Source: Conus ventricosus (Eukaryota; Mollusca; Gastropoda; Neogastropoda; Conidae). From it: a stretch of DNA of 64,000 nucleotides. Below are positions 22,190 through 34,238 of the stretch, piece after piece. The stretch covers positions 36,206,503 through 36,270,502 of the forward strand of contig CM031610.1 of the NCBI GenBank assembly GCA_018398815.1, in the 5' to 3' direction. Within the stretch, counting starts at the first letter, position 1; the number at the start of each line of letters is the position of its first letter. The notes beneath the pieces were generated by a model. That model did not search any database and was not told the DNA's origin. It was given only the letters and a program-made list of their open reading frames with translations. Made by a program: the position numbers and the translations under genes.

Positions 22190-23500
22190 CCTGAAAACAG
22201 AAGTTCAAAGTTCTAAGCTGCCAAATGAACACAAACAACCAGTAAAGTAACATTCCCTGACCTATTGGTCTTCTTCATGCTGGATGACAGCGGCTAGCAA
22301 CCGACATGTAGTGGGGGAAAACTGGTGTGGATGAACAATTCTCATTTACTAGAAAATTGGTTTAAGTGGGGAGGGGGGGGGGGGGGGGGTAGGGGGGGTG
22401 GTGGGGGGGGAAGGTGGGTAGAGGATGACAAAGACAGCATCTGAAATAAAGATATTAAATCTTTCACTGACAGCATTGGGAATTATCAAGTTCCATATTC
22501 TGAACAGAATCATTTGCTTATAGTTTACTGCTCAGATTCGATTTTCGTCACCAGGATGAGAGCTCCTTAGCTGACTCAGTCTTCAGTAGCTGTGGCAGTT
22601 CTCCCACGACACTTGATGTAGAACACTGTTTGTCATTTGGTGGTGTTCTAATGCCCACAATCCAGTGAACTCCTTGGGGGGGTGGGGGGGGGGGGGGGGG
22701 CAGTGAAGGATAGAAAAGGGAAATGGAAGAGACGATGTTTTGAATAAATTACCCAAAGTGAATATTAAGAAATAAGTTATCGAAAGTGAATCTCAAGAAA
22801 TAAGTTATTCGATGTTAATCTTAAATACATTACCCAAAGTGAATCATAAGAAATAAGTCAACCAAAGTGAATCTCAAGAAATAAGTCGCCCAAAGTGAAT
22901 CTTAGAAATACGTTATCCAAAGTGAATCTCAAGAAATAAGTCACCTAAAGTGAATCTTAAGAAATACGTTATCCAAAGTGAATCTCAAGAAATAAGTCAC
23001 CTAAAGTGAATCTCAAGAAATAAGTTACCCAGAGTGAGTCTTAAATAATCAAAATAAAAGAACATGGTTAAGACTATGTCTAAGATCCAAACAGAGGGAA
23101 AATAACCTGGACTCGGTAGACAATGCAGCAAAAGATAACAGTCAGTTTGAATGGGGTAAGTTTCAAAATATAATGACTGTAAGCAGAAGTCAAAACATGA
23201 AAACAAAAGTTGAAGTTCTGCATAGCTAAAGGAACACAAGAATCCTCGACGTGTTGTTCTTCACGGCAGATGGCGACAACAGACAGACAAGGGAAGTAAA
23301 CATGTTGTGGGGGAAAAGAAGTGTGGATAGACAATTCTCAGTTACTATGAAAATGATTTAAGGGGTGGGTTGGGAGGGGGGAAGTGGGGAATAGGATGAA
23401 AAAGATGACATTGAATTGGAAATATTAAATCCTTCACAGACAGCTTTGGGAATCATTGAGTTACATAATCTAAATAGAACTATTTGTGATGACAGATGTA
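22190..23500. repeat. Imperfect ~1-kb tandem duplication with poly-G tracts and a 29-bp repeat
   Basis: About 22190-22510 and 23195-23490 are homologous in the same order: ACAGAAGTT, GGGGGAAAA, ACAATTCTCA, a G-rich tract, GATATTAAAT and CACTGACAG. The spacing is about 990 bases. Poly-G tracts lie at 22370-22410 and 22675-22700. In the gap, 22745-23048 holds about ten copies of a 28-30-bp unit with consensus AAATAAGTYACCYAAAGTG plus AATCTCAAG. Confidence 0.8.
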
Positions 23501-24058
23501 TACCTGGCAAAATTCTTTTGACAATAATGCATTTGAAAGGCACAGAAAAACATACCCTGAAAAAAGTATAGGAGGCCACCATGGTTCTTTGTTACACTGT
23601 CCTATGGAGAAGGGTGGTGGGGTTGTGGTGCAGAGCAGCCTGAATCTTGCATAAGGAAATCTTTGTGATTGGAAGGCTATGTGGTTCAGTGCAGTACAGT
23701 GCATATTATGGTTTAATGCAATACAAAACAGTTTAACAAAACAAAAAGAATGAATAAGCTTCAACAGGTCGGCAAACTATGTGGAATCAAAGCTTAGTAT
23801 GTCGTTTCACACAGCTCGGCGCTTTGAAACTGTGTGCTTTCACTTGGAATAGCAGAGAACAGTACTGCACAACATGTAGCATTGTTGCAGATTTGTGTGA
23901 ATGTGACTGGTATTGCCAGCATCCGTACAATCCTCTGAATGCTAACACCATATGCTTGCACATTCTTTTTTTTTCACATTGCAGTTTTTTTCATTTAACA
24001 TGCTATATCTTCCATTTCCATGATCTCAATTTGGTTTAAAATCTTGTTAAAAATGCAG

Positions 24059-24149
24059 ATTGCAGGAGAAGCATGTAAAGGAGAAACAGATTGAACATCA
24101 GAAACGCTTGATAGAACTGCAGGAAAAACTGAGAAAGTCCCAGGCACAG
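24059..24149 (+). CDS. KDM1A: KDM1A/LSD1, coding exon 10 (Tower helix)
   Basis: The acceptor is AAATGCAG and the donor GTATGT. One base completes Lys from exon 9, then 30 codons read LQEKHVKEKQIEHQKRLIEL and QEKLRKSQAQ. Vertebrate LSD1 has [25 protein letters not shown] here, the ascending helix of the Tower, the coiled coil that binds CoREST. It is clean and ends in phase 0. Confidence 0.95.
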
Positions 24150-25230
24150 GTATGTTTTATCCTCTCTGCTTTACCTGCTAGTGTGTTTCCTCAGGTGTGT
24201 TTCTTGTCTTGTCAGTTCACTGATCCCATGACTGCTTGTGTATTGCTATAGATAACAGTCAAGTCAGTTTTGATCAGACAACTGTAATAGCTAGCTATAA
24301 ATGGGTACCCGATTTGGTTTTGGGTGGTGAAAAAAGAGGTTTGGATTCAGCTTTTTATAAATCTGTGTCATAGACATTTTGAATCTCTTACCATTTCACT
24401 GCCCCAAAGGCCATTAACAGTAGGATTTTTGACTTTTAACCATAGTTTAACATTTCCTCAAAAATGAGACAATGCCATGCTTCTTTAAGCAGTGCATCTT
24501 TGATCTTTTCATTAACTTCATAAAAGAAAGACAAAATTTACAGGGAACAAATTCGTAGGCTGCATTAACAAAACCAGTGGGCTTTGATTAATATTCACTA
24601 AATATTAATTTGTGTTTGCATATTTCTATGGTGGTTGTACCTGTCAAACAAGAGGTACTTGAACTGACCAGAGAAGTTGAGGAAGCTTGCTGATTAGTAC
24701 CTGTGAATTTTTCATTCAACTGTGTACATTCTGACTGGAAGAGTTAAGAAGATTTGGCCTGAAGGTGTAGGGCATTCTGTAGGAGGAAAAGTTTCCGTAC
24801 TAGTTTATTGTTTTTGTATTGAATGCTCCTGATCATATTGCTTAGTGAACCCTAATTCTGTGGTAGAGCACCAAACGATCAATCTGAATCCCATGGCGCT
24901 CAAAGTAAAGACTGGCATTTGCACTACACTTCCTGATGTGTTGTTTTCCAGTGCTCTCAAAATAGTGGTAGGCAAGTCGCTTCCCACCTTTTCCAAGGTA
25001 TGGTTTGTTATTCCTGTGGGTTGCAATACCATAGGTGGATCTATATGATAAAACGTAATATAACAAACACATTTGGATCTGGATCTGGGCTGCAATTTTA
25101 GTTATCAGTAAGGCACAAAATTGCTAGCTATTATACTGCAATTTTTGTGAGTTTCCTACCAGTGACTGTGATTTGATATTGGAACATAGTGTGGAGCAGT
25201 GTATCCATCTGTGCTTTTTACATGTGGCAG
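24150..25230 (+). other. KDM1A intron 10, no confident feature
   Basis: Intronic DNA. A segment at about 24800-25060 has an unusually balanced composition and a minus-strand reading (KGGKRLAYHYFE) that hints at a degraded gene or repeat, but I cannot name it. Confidence 0.4.
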
Positions 25231-25365
25231 ATGCTGACACTGAAGGAACGAGTGGAAGAGCTTCACAAACAGAGCAATGAGGCAGCTGAGGTGAAGCCTC
25301 CAAGAGACATCACGGCAGAGTTTCTGGTCAAAAGCAAAATGAGGGATCTGCGGGCAGCCTGTAAG
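25231..25365 (+). CDS. KDM1A: KDM1A/LSD1, coding exon 11 (Tower descending helix)
   Basis: The acceptor is ATGTGGCAG and the donor GTACGG. The 45 codons, phase 0, read [20 protein letters not shown], then [19 protein letters not shown] and RAACK. The [15 protein letters not shown] block is identical to vertebrate LSD1 and ends the Tower. Confidence 0.96.
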
Positions 25366-26243
25366 GTACGGGATGCCGATAGTAAGCGCTGTGATGTCTG
25401 TGCTTGTTTTGTTCCTGTGATCGTTTTTGCATGCGCTAATTGTGTGTGTGTGTATATGCTTCTGAAGTATTTCATGTGCAGACTGTTATGTAATGAAATC
25501 TACTGAATGGCCAAAACCATTTTGTAAGCAACTTTGCTCAAATAACAGACAGTATCAGTCAGGATCTTTGCACTGTTGCGTCTCTAATATTAAGGAAAAG
25601 TGTTGGTTCATTGAAGTAAGAAAAAGAACAACACATAAAGATTCCAAGTATGATAACATAAAAACCTGCATGCGACATCAGTAGACATAACAGTGGCAAA
25701 CTCTCCCTCCACTATAACGTTGTCACTTACCTTGGATTTCTTTTTCCTTTAGTGGTTGGTGCTTTTTGCACCTAGATTCCTCAAATTTTAATTCCCTCGT
25801 AGGTTACGGACCTTATGAAGTTCTCTGTTAAATGGATGAAGATTCACCTTAAATGTTTTTTAGCGGTTTGTGACCAAAAGGATTGAAAACGATATTTTGC
25901 TTCACAGTAATTACTAACATTGCAAGAGTAGTCATGTTTTTTCAGTATTTACATCTCATAAAACAGGTATTGGAAATTATTACCCAACTTTTATTATAAT
26001 GGTGATTTCTCTTTGAGCATATGCAGCTCTTAACAGATTTCGTTGTGTGAACTTTGTGTGTGCCACTTCAATATTTGAGTCCTAGATACCTAAGTTTCAT
26101 TAGAAAACTCACTGATTGGTTTGGTGGGGGTAGGGGAGTTTTTCGTAAATCCAGCCTGTTCAGTGTTACTTGCAGGATCGATGTGTTCATGGTTAAAGCA
26201 ATTTTGATTACTGCAGTTGAGTCCGCGTTCTTTATGTGGGCAG

Positions 26244-26480
26244 CAATTTCGATGCTCTACCAGACAGAACAGAAAGAATTGAGGTCAAACTTCATGAGCT
26301 GGAATCCAACCCTCCCAAGCGACGTGTATCTTTCTTCACGAGATCAGGGCAGATCTTGGGCACCTGCATTTCTCGCTCAACCTGCGAATTCGCCAATGCC
26401 AACCCCACATTGAGCAGCCTGTCGCTGAAACACTGGGTACTGGATGATGATTTTGACGTTCTCTGGGAGTCACCTGACAG
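26244..26480 (+). CDS. KDM1A: KDM1A/LSD1, coding exon 12 (several frameshifts)
   Basis: The acceptor is TGTGGGCAG and the donor GTTAGT. Different frames carry successive pieces of the family sequence: RIEVKLHELESNPP, then SDVYLSSRD in the next frame, then EFANA and LSSLSLKHW, then LDDDFDV. No single frame spans the exon; at least four small indels are needed. The conserved order ([20 protein letters not shown]...LSLKHWDQDDDFEF in vertebrates) makes the identity certain. Whether the breaks are assembly errors or real inactivation cannot be told from one sequence. Confidence 0.85.
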
Positions 26481-26885
26481 GTTAGTATCTTGGTTTCAAT
26501 ACAGGTGCTTAATAACATTTTCTGTGGGGGGGAGGTTCTTTGCGCTCAGTTGATTATGTACTCTTGTTGGTATGGGCTGAATTATTACGGACAAGATTTG
26601 TTTGGGTGTAAAACGCTGTGTTTCGAAAATATGTTCACATGTGGTTGACTGTGTATCTGTAGTGCTGTGCTTTCAGTTGTAAAATGGTATCCCATCCATT
26701 CTGATGTTTTGTTTGATAATCTTCCTCTGGTTCTGTCACTATGTTTCTGCCTTTTTTTTTTTCATTCATTGCTTCATTCTTCCAGGGCCATTATCCTTTA
26801 TTTTTATCCATTGTTTGGTTTTCCTTGAAATGGTTTCTGAATGGTGTGCTCCAAAATGTAGGCCTGTATCGTTTGTAAGCTCTGG

Positions 26886-27338
26886 CATGGGGGCCTGAAT
26901 AGCTCAGTGGTAGCGCAACGCGGCTCGCAATCTTGGGATTGCGGTGTTAGAAACTCCGCCGGGCATGTTTTGGTACAGGGCGGATTTTTCCCCTCGCGAG
27001 TAACTGTGCGTTCCCGTCGCCATTCCCATTCAGTCCTTTCTAATGAGACTATAAACCGAGGTTCCGTGTGTGTCTAGCTCACATTACATCTTGGCACAAC
27101 ATGTAAAATCTCTCCATCACATCTTTCGGAAGAGAAGGCGTTTGGCGGTTAGTTTGGATGACAAGTTAAACATTGCATGCACTTTCCCCTAAGTTTGAGT
27201 TTGGCTGACTTTAATGGTGGGTTAGAAATCGGTCTTACACACAAAACTCACTCCCTTTGTTGGGTAGGTGGGTTTAAATCCTGCCTATATATACTGGGGG
27301 TGTTTGCAGTGTGTTGGCCTGGTACGCAGAAGAAGTTA
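26886..27338 (+). mobile_element. SINE family C, full length, 11-bp TSD
   Basis: GTAAGCTCTGG is duplicated at 26875-26885 and 27339-27349. The head (about 26890-26965) is tRNA-like: an A-box-like TAGCTCAGTGGTAGCGC and a B-box-like GGTGTTAGAAACTC. The body contains AGACTATAAACCGAGGTTCC and the tail GGTACGCAGAAG, shared with 5415-5740 and 52565-52740. It is inserted in intron 12 of KDM1A. Confidence 0.85.
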
Positions 27339-27457
27339 GTAAGCTCTGGACAAACACCTTATTTTGTTTTTGAACTTCAAGTACTTAAAATCTGAATGTT
27401 TGGTTGTATGTTGAAAATACCTGTCTCATAACATTGAAGTCGTGGTTTTTGTTGCAG

Positions 27458-27560
27458 TGCGCAACGGCTATTCATGTGTTCCTGTGGCTCTGCAGCGAAG
27501 GCATGGACATCACTAGCTGAACACGTGCGTGACGGGGACATTCAAGTACTCCTCCAACAG
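27458..27560 (+). CDS. KDM1A: KDM1A/LSD1, coding exon 13 (frameshifted)
   Basis: The acceptor is TTTGTTGCAG and the donor GTTTAT. The split Val joins to RNGYSCVPVAL, identical to vertebrate LSD1; a base insertion follows, then GMDI and LNT-like pieces and finally FKYSS-type residues in shifted frames. The last base (phase 1) joins to GT of exon 14 to make Gly. At least three indels break the frame. Confidence 0.82.
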
Positions 27561-29515
27561 GTTTATGTCATGGTGCCCTGTTTCTTTAGACAGGGGTTCA
27601 TATTTTAACCCCTTCCTGCACAGTATAAGTGCTTTTCTGTATTTGCCTGTGTGCCGGGGACCAAACTTTTGCTTTTTGCAGTTAGGTTCTCGCATCTGTT
27701 CACTACTCATTCATGTATTGAGATTATCTCTTTGATTTTTGGCATGTTTTTTTCGTATACCCTGTGCTATGTTGTGGTGTCATTTTAATTTGATTTGGCC
27801 TGGTCATAAGTATGATCAAAAATCAATATAATCAACACATTTTTTGTATTAAATTGACACTTTTTCTGCATACGCACACCATTGCAGCACATCAAAACCA
27901 AAGAGAAAAGTGAAAAAAAACTGGTGATTTTATTGACTGAAATTTATACAAAACATCTGGTATTCATATTATGCCAGCATAATGTTTTTCTGTGTGGCTA
28001 AACATGCTAATTAGGGGTTCCCAATACCAGGGTATAGGGACATTATTTTGCTGTAGTGAGTAGGTTCACTATTCTGTTCAATCTCATTCATTTATGGAGT
28101 TAGTCTTAGATTTTTTGCTTGATTCTTTCTTAGTGCTGGTCTATAAGTAGATCTCATATTATTTTGACTCTATGTTGCCAAATAGTTGGTAAAAAAGTAT
28201 TATGATAAAACCTTTTTGAAATATAATTAATTGTTTTTGAGACTTACACACACACATTGAAACTCATCTATCCTCTCATCATAAAACAATGAAAATATAA
28301 TGGGTGTTGTATTGGCTGGAGCATCATACAAAACACTGGTATTGATATCATTCCAATCAAAATCTTATTAAACACCCCCCCCCCCCCCCCCCCTTCCCTA
28401 TGTAATACTTGCATCACTGGGGTTTAACCCATTTCAGGTGTATTGGGAACAGTTTGGATTTTGTGGTAGGTTCTCGTATCGGTCATATCTCATTCCTTGT
28501 TTTGAGTTTTCTGTTAGTTAGTTTCGCAGGTGTTTCCTACTTAATTGCTTGATGGTATTTATGTGGTATATTGTTATTTTGATTGTGGTGGCACTCTTGT
28601 TTTGTTTTTAGTTCTCTCAATCAACTTGTTTGTGTTATTTTTTGGTCACCGTGTTGCGTCCCGTCCTCTTTTTTTGCCTTTTGAGCTTATCACAACTCTT
28701 CGGCAATAACACATAACCTAACACACCATTCAAAAAATTGGTGTTGAGTATTGCACTCATGTACTTCATCATACTTTCTCGGGGGTATTTGATTAGCATC
28801 CTGCCCAGCTAATCATCTTCTGTGTGGTAATACTTACATTCTTTGGGGGTACCCCAATACCAGGGGTTAAAGGGAACTGATTTCTGCTTGTTGTCTGTTG
28901 GTTCACTAATCTGTTCACTATCTCATTCTTTTATTGAGATATCTCTTGATTGTTTGAATGTTTTCCCCTTCTCCTACACTTGTCGGCTTGATTGATGTGA
29001 TTACATTTTGATTGTTGTTGTTTAGTAATTTGGCTTTTTTGTATACATACCATCTTTTTTAGTGATTGAATTGACTGTGTATGGGATCAATCACAACATA
29101 ATTGCAGCTCTTATTTCCTTACATAACATGGAATAAAATTGGGTGGTAGTATTGATTGGACATCATACAAACATCTGGTATGGTAGTATTGCCAGAAAGT
29201 CTTCTTCTTGTGGTTAGTTTTACATATTTGGCGGGTACCCAAATCCAAGGTATAAGGGAAGAATTTGCTTTTGTCAGTAGGTTCAATACTCATTCATTTT
29301 ATTGTGATATCTATTAGATGGTTTGCATGTTTTCCCCTCTTTATCCTTGTGGCATGATGTGATGTCTTTACATTTTGGATTTGTTGATTATGTTTTATGG
29401 AAAAAGGATAACAATAACCAACCTTTTTTGGTAATGAAATGACTGTGTGGCGCTCATATACTGTACATGTCAGACAATAGCATTCACACCGGCGTTTAGT
29501 CTGACATCTGCCCAT
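27560..29515. repeat. ~400-bp tandem repeat, about five diverged units
   Basis: A landmark of the form CAATACCAGGGTATA-AGGGA followed by TTTTGCTTTTTGCAGTAGG and CTCATTCATTTATTGAGAT recurs near 27655, 28025, 28440, 28865 and 29240, with spacing of 370-430 bases. Units are diverged and contain poly-C (28374-28392) or CACA insertions. A further unit lies at about 36550-36760, beyond the DIRS-like element, which therefore interrupts the array. Confidence 0.75.
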
Positions 29516-32500
29516 GCCGCAAGTTTTTGTGTGGCTAATTGCATGTGATAAGGAACAGTAACGTGGTGCCTAACCCACTTCAGCCGTTGGGAGATAGCCA
29601 GTGTAAGTCCTCCCATACGTCATTCTATCTGGCCTGCCGTCCAAGCAAGATAAGTCTTGTGGCTATGTCTCGCCTTCTCTTTTGACGTTGTGTTTTAGAT
29701 TGCCTTGTGTTTGATTCTTTGCCTTATTTGTTGGGATTGCGCGTTCCCACCCTTTAATTATGGTTCCGGCTGGGGCTTTGGTTTGGGTGCTTTATTCAAT
29801 TGTTTAACCAAGCCATTCCTAGCCTTTGTGCTCGGCACTCACGCGACTTCGCATTACGCTCTTTTCGATCTTCGAAAGCTCGGAACTCCATCGAAGGTTT
29901 ACGCCCTTTATACCAGTTTTCGCTTTGTCGGCCCTCTTGTTCAACGAAATCTCGGTCATTTCTCCTTACTCATTTGGACTCCCGATTCGCCTTATCTTTC
30001 TACGTTGTCCAATAGGCTTACAATTTCTCGCCGGTCCGTTACCGCATTTTGTTTTCGAACCGGAGAATTCCTACGTAAATTACGATCGACTGCCATCACG
30101 ACTTCTCATCACTGAGTTCGTTTTCGTTGCCAGTTATTTACTATTTCAGTGTCTCTCCCGAGTTGCCTTGAGCCCTTATTTCCCTAATTCCACCTCTATG
30201 TCCTCACCTTTGCGATCGGTGCGTTCCGTGTTTGTTCCCCTCTCACATCCCTGTGCCTAACCATGGCTGATGGACTCTAATCGGCTCGAGGCGATCCACT
30301 ATTCGGCAGTCGCTCTATACCCCGGATGGGCCGCGTGTCGATTCAACGGGGACTAAAAACCGCTACTCGCTCTAACGATGAGCGTACGGTCGTGTAGAGG
30401 TGGGTTCCGTGCAGGGGCACGCCGCGACCATACATTCCGATTACCCACTCTACCGTACGCGCAGGGTTTCACGTTCATCGGATGCGTAGTCCAAACAAGT
30501 CAGTACCAGGTAGGATGAACATCGGACTGTCATTTGCCCGGACTGTTTTTCATTTGCTTCTTCTCCCTAAGCCCTAATCACTCAAGGCTAGGCTAACATT
30601 GTATGGACCATTCCCGTTCTATTTCTTCCCGTTCCCTGACTGTTCGCACATGTTCGACATTCGACCCCGCGTAAGGAGCCCCTCTCTCATCATTGCCGCG
30701 TCCGAGCGATCTCTCGCCCCCAGGGGACCTTGCTGATTACACCGGACCGGCCACGGGTGGGACCGTCTAGAGGACGGAATCACCGCTCGTCACCCCGATC
30801 GATTCGAGACTTGTGTCGCTAGCACCTCCCCCAACTAACGTCACACAGTATAAGCACGCCTCTCCCCGACTGTGTCGGGTTCTGCCGACCCGGTAACACG
30901 AGGAGCGTCCATATCACTCCGGTGGATTGAATGTGGCCAGTCTTCGGTGGAACCACCCCAATGACCACAATCCAGGGTCTGGTACGCAGGCATCGTGTAG
31001 CTCGGAGACTGCCGACATCACCCCCGGACGGTCCAACACCCGATCGATCGTCTTCAATCTCCCTAGGGGTACTGGGACGTTTGGGGTGCACGACTTCTTC
31101 GCCTCGCTTTTGGGCAACGTCCGAGGTCCCGTTCATCAGGGGGGAGGACTCGTACCAGCGGGGCCAGGGGTAAACCTTTCGTTCCTTGATGTCATTTAGC
31201 GTCTGTCTCAGACCATACCGTCCGCTACCACACGGCAGGAGGGGATCCGGCGTTCGTATCTTCACGACACCTCTGCCACGCAAGGGGCCGCGTCGGTCCC
31301 CACCGGGTAGATGCAATGATGGCTGTGCTATCCAGGGGTGCGCAAGGTTACCCGGGGTCCCCGATGGTGAACTCCTGCTCATCTGGGCCGCCTCAGCCCT
31401 CCATTTCTCCCCCGGGGATACGGTGGTTCTATAAACCCGTGTGCCGAATCTGTGGCTTAGCTCGGATCTCATTCCAGGATCCCATCTTTGGCTCATGTGG
31501 CATCCGGCCTCCCAGAGGCTGATCGGTCCTGGGGCCCCTTTCTCATCCGGGCGCTGTCCCGATCGGCCAGTACACTAGTTTTCTCCGCCGATCTACAGGA
31601 TTCCAACGGGGCCAGTCGTCCTCGTCTTTCTCCCTCTTCCCTAAGAGTTCACGACTCCACGACGCTCCCCGACATGGCCCTTCCGTTGGTGGAACCTTGA
31701 ACTTTCCCTTCTCATCATGACTGACTCAACATTTGAGAGGAGGGGTTTGTGGCATTTACTCCCCCTGTATGGGGACCTTCCCATTTTGGTGAGCTGGAGC
31801 CCTGATTCTAGTTGTTTGGGAATCCCCTCCTCTAAAACATCGTCGCCTTTCCCGTTTCACTGGGTCACCACCCCCTACCCAGCGTTCAAGCGACCAGGAT
31901 AGCGCCCCCCAAGACCTTCCACTCCTTTGTTGGACAGATCGGCATCGCCTCGCCTGGGTGCACATGACGTGATCACACACACTCCGGGAATGTCTTCTTA
32001 TCTGCCCCCATCGCGGCCCCTGTAGCCGCTGTATTCCTCTAGGACCAGCGTCTGGAACTCATGTCTTTTCTCCTCTTTTATGCCAATCACGGCCACAGGG
32101 AGTTTGCATTTCCCCGGTGACCTTAAGGTTCACTTCCCAACGACCCACATCCAACATTCCACCCTCTGTTCTATCAAAACCCTGACATGAGTGGGACAGA
32201 ATCGTCCAGGGATGGCATTCTGCACACCACGCGGGGCATGACCTTCATTGACATGTTCCTACAGCGAGTGAGGTAACTATGGCCAAATGAGGGAGGCATT
32301 CGTCGCTCGTCTTCAAGCTCCCGGGCGGACACTGAGGCAGGCCCCAAGCCTGTTTTGATGATCCCCCTTATGAGTTTTCTTGTCAACAAGATAGGCACCA
32401 AACCTTGGGGCTGCGGCGGACAGCGCAGCCTGGAGTCACTTTAACGGCTTCTGGCAGTGAGAGGACGACCTGCTATCACAGGCCCATCTCTTACCCCTAG

Positions 32501-33079
32501 CGCTCAGGCGGCCTTAACGCTGACATTCCGGGTCAGGTGCAGTCGCTTTTTCGGGCGACTATTAATCGCGGTCATTTCCCATGCGTCGAGGAGCGCAAAC
32601 AGGCCGCTTTCTTTTGCACGACCACAATCCCTCGTCAGCACGCCCTTCTAGACCATTATTTCGTCAGCCATACCCACAGCCAGACCCCAGCCTACACCAG
32701 CAGCGTCCTCGTGGCCCCGCCTAACACCCTACTCACCTAACCGAAAAACCCAACAGATTTTTCTGGCTTCGGCCATCAGGCCCCGGCCCCTGAGGTGAAC
32801 TTAGCGGACCCAACTTCCGTGGGGTGGAAATGTCAGTCTTCCTGACACACCCTCGGCACCTATGCCCCCCTGGCTGGCAGTCTGTCCCCGGCATGACCAC
32901 AGTCGGCGGCGCATGGGTCTCAACCCCTGGGTGGGTTTCTGTTCTGCAGGAGGGGTTCCCGTCTACCCTGGGACACGTAACGCCCTCCCCCTACCTGTCC
33001 TCCCCTCCTCCTTCCTCACGGCGACCCAACCTCCCGCCCAGGCGAGGCCCTTCGCTGGAAAGCGAGGTGCTTAATCCGG

Positions 33080-34080
33080 AAGGGCCAGACCATCTCCGTG
33101 GTACCCACACCCAACCCAGGGTTTTACATCTCGCCTCTTTGTAGTCCTAAGGCCTCGGGCGGCTGGAGGCCCATCCTAAATCCTTTCCCCTCTCAACAGG
33201 TTTCCTCAGGGATCAAACCAGATATTCAAGATGGAGACCCCGGCCAGTTAAGGTCTCCTTCCACCATCTGGAATGGGCCACCTCCGATAGATATCATAAG
33301 AGTGCTTACTTCCAGATCCTCATCCACCCGTCCACAGGACGATACCTTCGTTTCGTTCTGGCGGGCGGGTGTTTCAATTTAAAGGCCCTCCCATTTCGGA
33401 CTCTACCTGGCTTCCCTTCCTCTTCTCGTTAGGTAGTCAAGGAGGATGGCATCCCTTGCCAGACAGGAGGGACATTCGCCTCCTTGTCTACTCGACGCTG
33501 CTCGTCTGGCACCCTCTCAGGCCTAGCCCAATCCCACACTCAGCTACTTCATCTTTGCTCCTCTCTGGGGTTCGTCAACCAACCCGCAAATGCGAGCTAT
33601 CGCCCAGTCAGCACATTCTCCTTCCTGGGCATGAGCTTCTGTACACCAACCCCATGCGTAGTCTCCCCGCTAATCCCGGAGAGGTCGCTCGGCCTAGGGA
33701 TCTCATTTCCCACCTTCGCATCTCTCCATCACTTCGGCAAGGACACTTTCCTCCCTCACTGGGGATGATGGAGGTCCCTGTATCCTCTCTTTCCCCTTGG
33801 CAGAGTTCCAAATGCGACAGGTTCAGAGGGAGTTCGCCGTCGTTGGTTCCAGTCCAACGACAGCGGAACCAGCCACGTCCCCCTTTTTTTTAGGGCACCT
33901 TGGTTCGTTTGGGCAACGGAGAGTGGCCTCTGCCCATCCACCCTGGCCCCATACGGAGTTTCCCATTCTCCCTCCCATCCCAGGCACTGGGTACTTTTTC
34001 ACAGACGCCTCCAACCTCGGGCTGGGGGGCAATCTGAGTGCAGTCACCGCCTCGGGGGTTTGCGGATCCTCTGACTGATT
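33080..34080 (+). pseudogene. DIRS-like reverse transcriptase and RNase H, frameshifted
   Basis: Joined plus-strand frames give FYISPLCSPKASGGWRPIL (compare the YSPLFLVPKK-GG-RPVLDL opening of DIRS RTs). They continue with a SAYFQI-IHPS region near 33310, YLRFVL and FQFKALPF near 33340-33400, then LHLCSSLGFVNQP and FSFLGMSF near 33550-33640. The RNase H-type TDASNLGLGGNLSAV follows at 34003-34045. This order and spacing are those of DIRS1-group polyproteins. Motif C of the RT is not resolved because of indels near 33420. Confidence 0.7.
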
Positions 34081-34209
34081 CGTCTTACACACTATCAAAT
34101 TCTTGGATCTGGTGGCGGTCAGGCTCGCCCTCCTCCAGTTCCAGCCATAGTCGCCCACCAATTTGTCTACCTTTCACGGACAACACTTAGGTAGCTTGTT
34201 ACATCAAAT

Positions 34210-34238
34210 AATGGGGGGGGGGGGGGGGGGGGGGGGGG
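34210..34238. repeat. Poly-G tract inside the DIRS-like element
   Basis: About 28 uninterrupted G residues follow TAATG. Such runs recur through the second half of the window. Confidence 0.9.

Noticed and set aside
24805..25095. Possible gene fragment on the minus strand (KGGKRLAYHYFE-type reading)
   Set aside because: No family recognised and no flanking splice or repeat signals; left as unassigned intron DNA.
26890..26965. tRNA gene
   Set aside because: Box A/B-like sequences are present, but the cloverleaf is imperfect and the segment is the head of a SINE with its own target duplication.
30819..31496. 225-codon minus-strand ORF in the GC-rich region
   Set aside because: It lies antisense inside the DIRS-like element, where high GC lengthens chance frames; no recognisable domain.
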